48,255 nt of DNA, taken from contig CAZMOG010000006.1 of assembly GCA_964567845.1 (NCBI GenBank), positions 1-48,255 on the forward strand, given 5' to 3'. The notes below the pieces were generated by a model. That model ran no database searches, was not told the DNA's origin, and saw only the letters and a program-made list of their open reading frames with translations. Every line of letters starts with the position of its first letter. Position 1 is the stretch's first letter. The DNA is from RGIG9079 sp964567845 (lineage in GTDB: Bacteria > Bacteroidota > Bacteroidia > Bacteroidales > Marinifilaceae). A program made the translations under genes and the position numbers. Of this stretch, positions 41,651-48,255 are shown piece after piece.

Positions 41651-41763
41651 GGCAAAAAAATAGTCATACCTTTTATATATAGAGAGGAGCTATTTACTAC
41701 TCCTACTTTGTATCATACTAACTGACAATAAGATACTTTTTACACAAAAAAAGTTGAATAAGT

Positions 41764-41795
41764 TTTGTTTGATTTTAAGAAAACATATAACTTTG
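41764..41795 (+). promoter_or_regulatory. Promoter of the cobalamin uptake operon
   Basis: TTTG (41764-41767), a 20-bp spacer and TAACTTTG (41788-41795) match the Bacteroidetes promoter closely. Transcription would start near 41802, at the 5' edge of the cobalamin riboswitch. Confidence 0.75.
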
Positions 41796-41797
41796 CC

Positions 41798-41972
41798 TCT
41801 GTGAAAGTTTCCGAGTTGCATTGAAAAGAACAATTCAATGGCATAGGAATTAAAAGGGAATTCGGTGAGAATCCGAAACAGTACCTGCTGCTGTAAGTTC
41901 CATAATTCTGTTACAAAATGTCACTGGGAATACCGGGAAGGCGTAACAGAGGGAATAAGTCAGAAGACCTGC
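41798..41972 (+). promoter_or_regulatory. Cobalamin riboswitch
   Basis: The conserved elements appear in order: the hairpin ATTGAA/TTCAAT after GTTGC, GGTGAGAATCC (41864-41874), CTGCTGCTGTAA (near 41885-41896), TGTCACTGGG with ACCGGGAAGGCG (about 41920-41943), and the B12-box AAGTCAGAAGACCTGC (41957-41972). It lies between a good promoter and a run of genes that look like a cobalamin uptake system, so ligand binding should switch the operon off. The leader from here to the ATG at 42132 is about 160 nt. Confidence 0.93.
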
Positions 41973-42002
41973 TTTACAACATAGATTTTATAACCTGCAG
42001 GA

Positions 42003-42065
42003 TTACGGGTAAGAGATCAAAACAGCTTACTTCCGTAAACTGCCACAGTGAGTATACCCGGGAAG
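42003..42065 (+). promoter_or_regulatory. Riboswitch expression platform with a second core-like segment
   Basis: TTACGGGTAAG (from 42003) can pair with CTTACTTCCGTAA, forming a bulged hairpin. It is followed by TGCCACAGTGAGTATACCCG and GGAAG (42041-42065), which resembles the riboswitch core segment at 41920-41941. The GGTGAGAATCC element is not repeated, so this is not a full second aptamer. It may compete for pairing with the aptamer. Confidence 0.5.
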
Positions 42066-42082
42066 ATATGTTTTGAGATTGA

Positions 42083-42117
42083 CCGCATCCTGACCAAGGT
42101 TGCGGATTTTTAATTTT
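42083..42117 (+). terminator. Attenuator-like terminator upstream of the cobalamin operon
   Basis: CCGCATCC (42083-42090) and GGTTGCGG (42098-42105) pair at 7 of 8 positions around a 7-nt loop and are followed by ATTTTTAATTTT. It lies 15 nt before the first ATG of the operon, the expected place for riboswitch-controlled termination. Confidence 0.65.
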
Positions 42118-42131
42118 AAAACATATACAGT

Positions 42132-43817
42132 ATGAAAAAGAAAGTAATTTTTTCAGCATTGTTAGTGGCAGGATCTCTACTACAAAGCTGTGAGTACGAT
42201 GACCGGGAATTGTGGGACTCGGTTACAAATCTGGAGGAGAAAGTTGAATCACTTGAAAATTCGGTTCAGAGTATCAACACCAATATCTCTACCCTTCAGC
42301 AGTTGGTTAACGCCATGTCATCGGCAATAACCATTACAGCCGTAAATCCAACCCAGGATGGCTACGAGATTATCTTCTCAAATGGTAACAGAGCCGAGAT
42401 TATCAACGGAAAAGATGGTATCAATGGTACTAACGGAATCAACGGTACAAATGCACCCGAGATTTCAGTAAAAGAGGTTGACGGAGAGTTATATTGGACT
42501 CTTGGCGGAGAATTTATTCAACATAACGGAACAAACGTTAAGGCATCGGCAACCGACGCTATTGCTCCACAAATCCGCATAAACGAGACAAGCAAAGAGT
42601 GGGAGACAAGTGTTGATAATGGCAATACCTGGGTATCTACAGGAGTTGTTGCCGAGGGTACACAAGGAGCTCCGGGAGCAAGCGGAGATTCATTCTTCCA
42701 GAATGTCAACATTGACGATCCCTATTTTATAACCTTTATTTTGCATGATAACAGCGAGATTAAAGTGGCACGCTACGACGAGAGTGCCCCAAGCTTCACT
42801 ATTGAGAGTATTGATAACGGATTACAATTGGAAGTTGGAACAAGTACAACTCTAAACATTACAGAGAAGAATGTCAGCCAATACTCTATCTCAAAACCCG
42901 ACGGCTGGACTGTTGAGTATCAAAGCAATAAATTGACAATTACATCTCCTGCAAAAGAGAATATATTCGCTGAGCGCCAGGGTGTTATTGCAATCACTCT
43001 TGTATCAGAAAGCAACAAGAGCCTTATTGTTAAAGTCAATGTAAGTGCATACGAACTACGCACATTGACTTTCGAGGACGAGGACTCTCAATTCAGCCAA
43101 TATGATTTAAATTACTGCGGCAAAACCATTACAACATGGAGCGACCTAATTGCCGTTGACCAGTACATGGATCAGTTAATCTACGATATGAGCGGTTCTG
43201 AGCCATATTACTGGTATGACGAGGGAAACACCGAACTTACACACGCTTTCCCATATAACTACAACTCTTATGCTTTCTGGGGAGGTGGTAATGCCATTTC
43301 CAATTATGCAAGCCGCGATATTGAGACCTATGGCGATTACATGAGCCAACTTACCGTATATGGTGACGAGGGTGCAGGCGGACACAACGGTTCTGCACAC
43401 TTCTGTGTACACTATGGATACATAGATAATTCTCAATACAATTATACCGAAGAGTTATCAACAATCACTTTCCACGATGGCGTTGCACGCGTTATTGACC
43501 ACATGTGGGTAAACAACACAAATTACTGCCTTAACTGTTTCACCAACGGCAATGATTTGACCGCTACCATTGGTCCGAACGACAAAGCATGGGTTGTTGC
43601 AACCGGTTATAATGAAAATGACGAGGTTGTTGGCGAATCTATCTTCTATCTGGCTAACGGACCTGAGAATATCATTACCGAGTGGACCAAGTGGGATTTG
43701 TCAGAACTTGGCGCTGTTGTAAAGGTTGAATTCAATGCACTTGGAACCAGCGACAACGGATTTGGCTACTCACAACCTGCATACTTCGCTTACGACGATG
43801 TAGCTGTTCGATTCTAA
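42132..43817 (+). CDS. DUF4988/DUF4465 surface lipoprotein of the cobalamin operon (BtuH-like candidate)
   Basis: This 561-residue lipoprotein has Cys20 in SLLQSCEYDD, with acidic residues after Cys consistent with surface export. Residues about 25-65 form a coiled coil (VTNLEEKVESLENSVQSI). Residues 60-200 are DUF4988-like with short collagen-style repeats (GKDGINGTNGINGTN, GTQGAPGASGDS). Residues about 330-561 match DUF4465 (LTFEDEDSQFSQYDLN, FAYDDVAVRF), a beta-sandwich family found beside B12 transporters. It is the first gene after the riboswitch. DUF4465 proteins of such loci include candidates for the BtuH type of cobalamin-binding lipoprotein; direct cobalamin binding here is inferred from position. 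Confidence 0.78.
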   Translation: MKKKVIFSALLVAGSLLQSCEYDDRELWDSVTNLEEKVESLENSVQSINTNISTLQQLVNAMSSAITITAVNPTQDGYEIIFSNGNRAEIINGKDGINGTNGINGTNAPEISVKEVDGELYWTLGGEFIQHNGTNVKASATDAIAPQIRINETSKEWETSVDNGNTWVSTGVVAEGTQGAPGASGDSFFQNVNIDDPYFITFILHDNSEIKVARYDESAPSFTIESIDNGLQLEVGTSTTLNITEKNVSQYSISKPDGWTVEYQSNKLTITSPAKENIFAERQGVIAITLVSESNKSLIVKVNVSAYELRTLTFEDEDSQFSQYDLNYCGKTITTWSDLIAVDQYMDQLIYDMSGSEPYYWYDEGNTELTHAFPYNYNSYAFWGGGNAISNYASRDIETYGDYMSQLTVYGDEGAGGHNGSAHFCVHYGYIDNSQYNYTEELSTITFHDGVARVIDHMWVNNTNYCLNCFTNGNDLTATIGPNDKAWVVATGYNENDEVVGESIFYLANGPENIITEWTKWDLSELGAVVKVEFNALGTSDNGFGYSQPAYFAYDDVAVRF

Positions 43818-43833
43818 CATAAGACATAATTAT

Positions 43834-45108
43834 ATGTTCAAACAAATACATTCTATTATTTTTGCATTGGTAATTGCCTCGTCGTGTAATGTCGACGAGG
43901 TAATTACCGACTCTACTCCTAATCCTACAGAGCCACAACAACCTACTCAAAGCGAACCTCTTCCATCGCTTGCCATCCCGTATGTACACGTACAGGGCGC
44001 CGACAAACCGATAACCATGTTTTTAGGCGATACAATCACTTTTGTTGGCGAGGTTTCAGAGACAGGCCTTGAGACTCAGGTTGCATGGAATCTAAACAAA
44101 ATATGGGTATCCAACACATTGACCTACAAATTTATACCCAAATCGGCAGGCGATTACAACATTGAGTTCTGCGCAAAAAACATTGACGGAGCCGACACAG
44201 CAAGATTGATTGTGACCGTTACCATTCCCAAAGAGATGTATAAGCGCGAAAAGAATGAACTTTCCAGCCCTTACTGGAATAGGGTTTACGAATACACCCC
44301 CGCTCCGGGACAATTTATCAACGAGACAAAAACAGGCGGCTTTACAGGCAATGAAATTGGAGCTATTGATGCTATCCAATATGCGGAGCAGCGTTTAAGC
44401 GAAAACAAATTCGTATCCCTTGGCGGATTCGGAGGCTATATTGTTGTCGGCTTTGACCACAGCATAGATAATATCGAGGGATACGATTTTGCAATAAACG
44501 GAAACTCATTTGGAGGTTCATCGGAACCCGGAATTGTTTGGGTTATGCAGGATGAGAATGGCGACGGTATGCCAAACGACACATGGATCGAACTAAAAGG
44601 TTCAGAGAGCGGAAAGGAGGAGACAATCCAAAATTATAGCGTGACATACTTTAAACCAACAGAACCAGGCCAACCGGTCATGTGGCAAGACAATCTTGGT
44701 AACGAAGGGCAGATTGACTACTTAAAGCAGTACCACTCTCAGGATTATTACTACCCTGCATGGATTGATAGCGACAGCTACACCTTAACAGGCACAAGAT
44801 TGGAATCGCGCGCATACGACAAATCGGGCAATGGCACCTATTGGGTTCTACCCGAATATGATTGGGGCTATGTTGACAATTTCAGCCCTATCGACCGCTT
44901 GACAAATAGCGAAAACCCCGATGCCGACCCAAGTGCAAATCACTTTGACATACAGAATGCAGTTGATTCTGATGGCAAAGAGATTAAGTTGGAATATATT
45001 GATTTTATCAAGGTACAATGCGGAGTAAACAACAAGTGCGGTTGGATTGGTGAAAACTCGACCGAAGTATTCGGCTTCTCCGACTACTCTCTAATTCCTA
45101 ATTCCTAA
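43834..45108 (+). CDS. Large surface lipoprotein of the cobalamin operon, PKD-like N-terminus
   Basis: This 424-residue lipoprotein has Cys18 in VIASSCNVDE. A Pro/Gln-rich linker (about 28-45) precedes an Ig/PKD-like domain at about 50-130 (DTITFVGEVSETG, KFIPKSAGDYNIEF). The C-terminal 280 residues hold repeated Gly/Asn/Asp-rich loops (GGFGGYIVVGFDHSI, GNSFGGSSEPGIVWVMQDENGDGMPNDTWIELKG). The DENGDGMPND segment resembles a calcium-binding loop. Genes of this kind recur beside BtuG and BtuB in Bacteroidetes, but their role is not established to my knowledge. It lies 16 bp after the DUF4465 gene and 5 bp before the BtuG-like gene. Confidence 0.75.
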   Translation: MFKQIHSIIFALVIASSCNVDEVITDSTPNPTEPQQPTQSEPLPSLAIPYVHVQGADKPITMFLGDTITFVGEVSETGLETQVAWNLNKIWVSNTLTYKFIPKSAGDYNIEFCAKNIDGADTARLIVTVTIPKEMYKREKNELSSPYWNRVYEYTPAPGQFINETKTGGFTGNEIGAIDAIQYAEQRLSENKFVSLGGFGGYIVVGFDHSIDNIEGYDFAINGNSFGGSSEPGIVWVMQDENGDGMPNDTWIELKGSESGKEETIQNYSVTYFKPTEPGQPVMWQDNLGNEGQIDYLKQYHSQDYYYPAWIDSDSYTLTGTRLESRAYDKSGNGTYWVLPEYDWGYVDNFSPIDRLTNSENPDADPSANHFDIQNAVDSDGKEIKLEYIDFIKVQCGVNNKCGWIGENSTEVFGFSDYSLIPNS

Positions 45109-45113
45109 TTTAA

Positions 45114-46169
45114 ATGAAACCCCTCACCCTTATCACCCTTATCTTTACCCTATGCCATAGCTGCATGGAGTGGGAATATGGACTTGAAGAGGATTTCTTC
45201 TCGGTGGGTTCCGGTCTGTTCATAACGAACGAGGGCAATTTCCAATATGGTAATGCCACTTTATCGTTCTATAACCCGGAAACCAAACAGATCGACAACG
45301 AGATTTTCTATAGAGCCAATGCCATGAAATTGGGCGATGTTGCCCAATCCATGACTATTCGCGACTCTATTGGCTGGATTGTTGTAAATAACTCGCACGT
45401 TGTTTTTGCTATTAACATCAAGACCTTTAAAGAGGTGGGACGCATAACAAACCTAACCTCGCCCAGATATATGCACTTTATATCGGACACAAAGGCCTAT
45501 ATCACTCAGATTTGGGATAATAGAATTTTCATTGTCAACCCCACAACATTTGAAATTACAGGCCACATTGAGTGCCCCGGAATGACCATGGAGACAGGCT
45601 CTACAGAACAGATGGTGCAATACGGTAAATATGTATATGTAAACTGCTGGTCATACCAGAACAGAATTTTAAAGATCGATACAGAAACCGATCAGGTTGT
45701 AGATGAATTGACAGTAGGCATTCAACCTACATCGTTGGTTATGGATTGTAACAACAAGCTATGGAGCGTTACCGATGGGGGCTATGAAGGGAGTCCCTAC
45801 GGTCACGAAGCGCCCTCGCTCTATTGCATAGATGCGGAAACTTTTACCATTGAAAAGGTTTTCAACTTTGAGTATGGCGATGCCCCATCGGAGGTGCAAC
45901 TCAACGGGACACGAGACATGGTTTACTGGATAAACAACGACATTTGGGCAATGAGTGTCAACGCAACCTCGCTGCCACGCAAACCAATTATCGAACAGCG
46001 TGAAACCATCTATTACGGCTTGACGGTAAACCCGATAAACGGCGAAATTTACGTTGCCGATGCCATTGACTATCAACAACAAGGAAAAATTTACCGCTAC
46101 TCAACCACAGGAGAGCTTATCGATGAATTTTATGTGGGAATAATTCCCGGAGCATTTTGCTGGAAATAG
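45114..46169 (+). CDS. btuG: BtuG-like surface cobalamin-binding beta-propeller lipoprotein
   Basis: This 351-residue lipoprotein has Cys17 in LCHSCMEWEY, with acidic residues after Cys suiting surface export. The mature protein is a YncE/DUF5074-type beta-propeller with repeated blades: GLFITNEGNFQYGNATLSFYN, GWIVVNNSHVVFAINIKTFKEVGRI, YITQIWDNRIFIVNPTTFEI, and EIYVADAIDY near the end. BtuG proteins bind cobalamin at the cell surface with very high affinity and pass it to the BtuB TonB-dependent channel. The gene lies 5 bp after its upstream neighbour and 7 bp before a TonB-dependent receptor gene, all downstream of a cobalamin riboswitch. The assignment rests on fold plus context. Confidence 0.85.
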   Translation: MKPLTLITLIFTLCHSCMEWEYGLEEDFFSVGSGLFITNEGNFQYGNATLSFYNPETKQIDNEIFYRANAMKLGDVAQSMTIRDSIGWIVVNNSHVVFAINIKTFKEVGRITNLTSPRYMHFISDTKAYITQIWDNRIFIVNPTTFEITGHIECPGMTMETGSTEQMVQYGKYVYVNCWSYQNRILKIDTETDQVVDELTVGIQPTSLVMDCNNKLWSVTDGGYEGSPYGHEAPSLYCIDAETFTIEKVFNFEYGDAPSEVQLNGTRDMVYWINNDIWAMSVNATSLPRKPIIEQRETIYYGLTVNPINGEIYVADAIDYQQQGKIYRYSTTGELIDEFYVGIIPGAFCWK

Positions 46170-46176
46170 ACAAAAA

Positions 46177-48183
46177 ATGAAAAGGAGAAGAGTTTTGACA
46201 CTGATTGCAGTTACCACACTGCTTGCAATGCCAACATTGGGACAAGAGTTCGGACAGGAGTATTCCATTCCCGAGGTAACTGTTATTGGACGGCCAATGA
46301 AAGAGATAGGCATACAGCAAACCCGTTTCGACTCGATTATGCTTAAAGAGAACATAGCCAACTCTATGGCCGACGTGCTGACATTCAACTCCTCGATATT
46401 TGTGAAAAACCACGGACGTGCCACCCTGTCAACGGTATCATTCCGAGGCACCTCGCCCTCGCACACACAGGTAACATGGAACGGCATGAAGGTCAACAGC
46501 CCCATGCTCGGCATGACCGATTTCTCAACCATTCCGGCCTACTTTATCGACGACGCCTCGTTGCTCCACGGAACATCGTCGGTTAACCAAAGCGGAGGCG
46601 GACTGGGCGGTGCCGTTCAGCTCTCAACCCAACCAGCCAATGCGCAAGGATTCGGCTTGCAATACATTCAGGGTGCAGGCTCGTTCAGAACCTTCGACGA
46701 ATTTCTGCGACTTACATACGGAAACGAACGTTGGCAAGTATCGACAAGGGCTGTATATTCCTCTTCGCCCAATGACTACAAGTATGTAAACCATGACAAA
46801 AAGGTTGATGGACACTACCCTACGGAGCGCAATCGAAGCGGTTCTTTTAAAGATATGCACCTGCTACAAGAGGTTTACTACAACACTCTTCGCGGAGATA
46901 GATTCGGTTTCAATGCATGGTACACAAGTTCAAACCGCGAGTTAGCCATGCTTACTACCGACTATGGCGACGAGCAGGATTTCGACAACCGTCAGCGCGA
47001 ACACACCTTCCGTAGCGTTCTGAGCTGGGATCACATTAGAAGTAACCGGAAAGTTGCAGCCAAGGCGGGTTACATTTATTCGTGGATAGCCTATGATTAT
47101 AAGCGAGGCCTGGGCAATGGCATCATGGCGCACATGACGCGCTCCAGAAGCGATATAAACACCGTTTACGGCGATTTGAACGGAGAGTACTATTTAGGGA
47201 AGAGGTGGCTCTTTTCGGCCAACATAACCGCTCATCAGCACTTTGTAACCAGCAGAGACAAGAACATCATACTTCAAGAGGGCAATAAAGCCATTGTGGG
47301 CTACGAAAAGGGGAGAATCGAGTTATCGACCGCAGCATCGATTAAATACCGTCCAACCGAACGTATCGGCATTTCAGCAGTAATTCGCGAAGAGATGTTC
47401 GGAACCGAGTGGACCCCTGTAATTCCCGCCATGTTTCTCGATGCCGTTCTGTCGGAAAAGGGCAACATTGTGGCAAAGGGTTCAGTGTCGCGCAACTACC
47501 GCTTCCCAAGCCTTAACGACCTGTATTTTCTGCCTGGCGGCAATCCCGACCTGAAAAAAGAGAATGGCTGGACCTACGATGCCGGAGTATCATTTGCGTT
47601 CGGAAACAAAAAATACAAAGTGAGCGGTAGCGCAACCTGGTTCGACTCGCATATTAACGATTGGATTCTGTGGCTTCCCACAACCAAAGGCTTCTTCTCG
47701 CCACGAAACATTAAAAAGGTTCATTCATACGGCGTTGAACTACAAGCAAGCAGTGATTTTGTTGTTGCTCGGAAATGGCTGTTCGCACTTAACGGAACCT
47801 TCTCGTGGACCCCATCGATAAACGAAGGAGAACCTGTCTCTCCGGCAGACCAATCGGTAGGAAAACAGCTCCCTTACGTTCCCGAATACTCTGCTACATT
47901 TACGGGCAAGGTTTCATGGCGCAAGTGGTCGTTTCTGTATAAATGGTGTCACTACAGCGAGCGTTTCACAATGTCGAGCAACGACATTTCGCTCACCGGC
48001 AAACTGCCCAAATACTACATGAGCAACATTTCACTTGAAAAGATTTTAAACCTTAAACCAATGGATTTATCGGTTAAAGGCGTTGTCAACAACCTGTTCA
48101 ACGAGGAGTACCTGTCTGTCCTGGCACGCCCCATGCCCGGCATCAACTTCGAGGTATTCATCGGCATCACTCCTAAGTGGTAA
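46177..48183 (+). CDS. btuB: TonB-dependent receptor, BtuB-type cobalamin transporter
   Basis: This 668-residue outer-membrane protein has a signal peptide (MKRRRVLTLIAVTTLLAMPTLG), then a TonB box in IPEVTVIG. A plug domain spans about 35-160 (SMADVLTFNSSIFVKNHGRATLSTVSFRGTSPSHTQVTWNGM, GGGLGGAVQLST), followed by a beta-barrel that ends in an aromatic residue (VFIGITPKW). It lacks the N-terminal carboxypeptidase-like domain of SusC proteins, in agreement with a BtuB-type vitamin receptor. It should import cobalamin captured by the BtuG-like lipoprotein. It is the last gene of the riboswitch-controlled operon. Confidence 0.88.
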   Translation: MKRRRVLTLIAVTTLLAMPTLGQEFGQEYSIPEVTVIGRPMKEIGIQQTRFDSIMLKENIANSMADVLTFNSSIFVKNHGRATLSTVSFRGTSPSHTQVTWNGMKVNSPMLGMTDFSTIPAYFIDDASLLHGTSSVNQSGGGLGGAVQLSTQPANAQGFGLQYIQGAGSFRTFDEFLRLTYGNERWQVSTRAVYSSSPNDYKYVNHDKKVDGHYPTERNRSGSFKDMHLLQEVYYNTLRGDRFGFNAWYTSSNRELAMLTTDYGDEQDFDNRQREHTFRSVLSWDHIRSNRKVAAKAGYIYSWIAYDYKRGLGNGIMAHMTRSRSDINTVYGDLNGEYYLGKRWLFSANITAHQHFVTSRDKNIILQEGNKAIVGYEKGRIELSTAASIKYRPTERIGISAVIREEMFGTEWTPVIPAMFLDAVLSEKGNIVAKGSVSRNYRFPSLNDLYFLPGGNPDLKKENGWTYDAGVSFAFGNKKYKVSGSATWFDSHINDWILWLPTTKGFFSPRNIKKVHSYGVELQASSDFVVARKWLFALNGTFSWTPSINEGEPVSPADQSVGKQLPYVPEYSATFTGKVSWRKWSFLYKWCHYSERFTMSSNDISLTGKLPKYYMSNISLEKILNLKPMDLSVKGVVNNLFNEEYLSVLARPMPGINFEVFIGITPKW

Positions 48184-48186
48184 AAA

Positions 48187-48227
48187 AACACTCCCGATTG
48201 ATTATTCTTCAGGAGTGTTATTTTCTT
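48187..48227 (+). terminator. Terminator of the cobalamin operon
   Basis: AACACTCC (48187-48194) and GGAGTGTT (48212-48219) form a perfect 8-bp stem followed by ATTTTCTT, starting 4 nt after the stop codon. The last 28 bases of the window show nothing recognisable. Confidence 0.8.
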
Positions 48228-48255
48228 GCTGTAATCTGAATATCATTTTTTGACG

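Noticed and set aside
42380..42690. Collagen-like repeats in the DUF4988 protein as a possible phage-tail or collagen structural gene
   Set aside because: The repeats are short (two blocks) and lie inside a lipoprotein with DUF4988 and DUF4465 features in a cobalamin operon.
1..48255. CRISPR arrays, tRNA/rRNA genes, insertion sequences or prophage genes
   Set aside because: No regularly spaced repeats, tRNA-like cloverleaf, transposase or phage structural gene was recognised in the gaps or reading frames.

Overview
The window comes from a member of the Bacteroidales (phylum Bacteroidota), probably an animal-associated or gut species. This rests on fimbrillin (Mfa-like) and FimB/Mfa2 lipoproteins, DUF3575 and DUF2795 proteins, a GT3-type glycogen synthase, BtuG-type surface cobalamin-binding lipoproteins beside a TonB-dependent receptor, and repeated Bacteroidetes-type promoters (TTTG, about 20 bp, TAnnTTTG). 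I cannot fix family or genus. No tRNA, rRNA, IS element, prophage or CRISPR array was seen.

Layout, left to right. (1) 1-3861, minus strand: a type I restriction-modification operon with a small HTH regulator, two different HsdM subunits and an HsdS gene that runs off the left edge. The HsdM pair carries catalytic NPPF in one and NPPY in the other, the signature of heterodimeric type I enzymes that make m6A on one strand and m4C on the other. (2) 4200-10495: a DUF2795 protein, a large AddB-like PD-(D/E)XK nuclease, a nitroreductase coupled to an FAH-fold protein that has lost its metal ligands, and an Lrp-family regulator divergent from MetY (O-acetylhomoserine sulfhydrylase). (3) 10501-16090: argS, an inositol-monophosphatase-family gene and a beta-propeller lipoprotein in one minus-strand operon, divergent from a SulP anion transporter. 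(4) 16087-27146, minus strand: an eight-gene type V (fimbrillin) pilus operon, reading DUF3575 outer-membrane protein, FimB/Mfa2-type anchor, five fimbrillins, and a 1145-residue lipoprotein that joins a fimbrillin domain to Gly-rich beta-helix repeats and a Listeria-Bacteroides repeat. The last is a strong candidate for the tip adhesin. The promoter region upstream holds a nine-C tract and several inverted repeats. (5) 27392-29593: a short-chain dehydrogenase, NfeD and an SPFH/band-7 protein.

(6) 29819-40640, minus strand: a five-gene glycogen operon: branching enzyme, debranching enzyme, GT4 glycosyltransferase, GH57 enzyme, and a single 1403-residue polypeptide in which a GT3 glycogen synthase is fused to an alpha-glucan phosphorylase. 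Together they cover chain elongation, branching, debranching and phosphorolysis. A perfect LacI-type palindrome lies upstream. (7) 41033-41650: a WbqC-family protein. (8) 41764-48227: a cobalamin uptake operon with promoter, cobalamin riboswitch, attenuator-like hairpin, DUF4988/DUF4465 lipoprotein (BtuH-like candidate), a large uncharacterised surface lipoprotein, BtuG-like beta-propeller, BtuB-like TonB-dependent receptor, and terminator.

Four starts were moved from upstream TTG codons to ATG: fimbrillin 21610-22683, fimbrillin 22700-23641, GT4 35322-36608 and branching enzyme 38622-40640. The most unusual items are the NPPF/NPPY HsdM pair, the synthase-phosphorylase fusion, the composite beta-helix pilus adhesin with its repeat-rich control region, the FAH pseudoenzyme, and the riboswitch leader that carries a second core-like segment.
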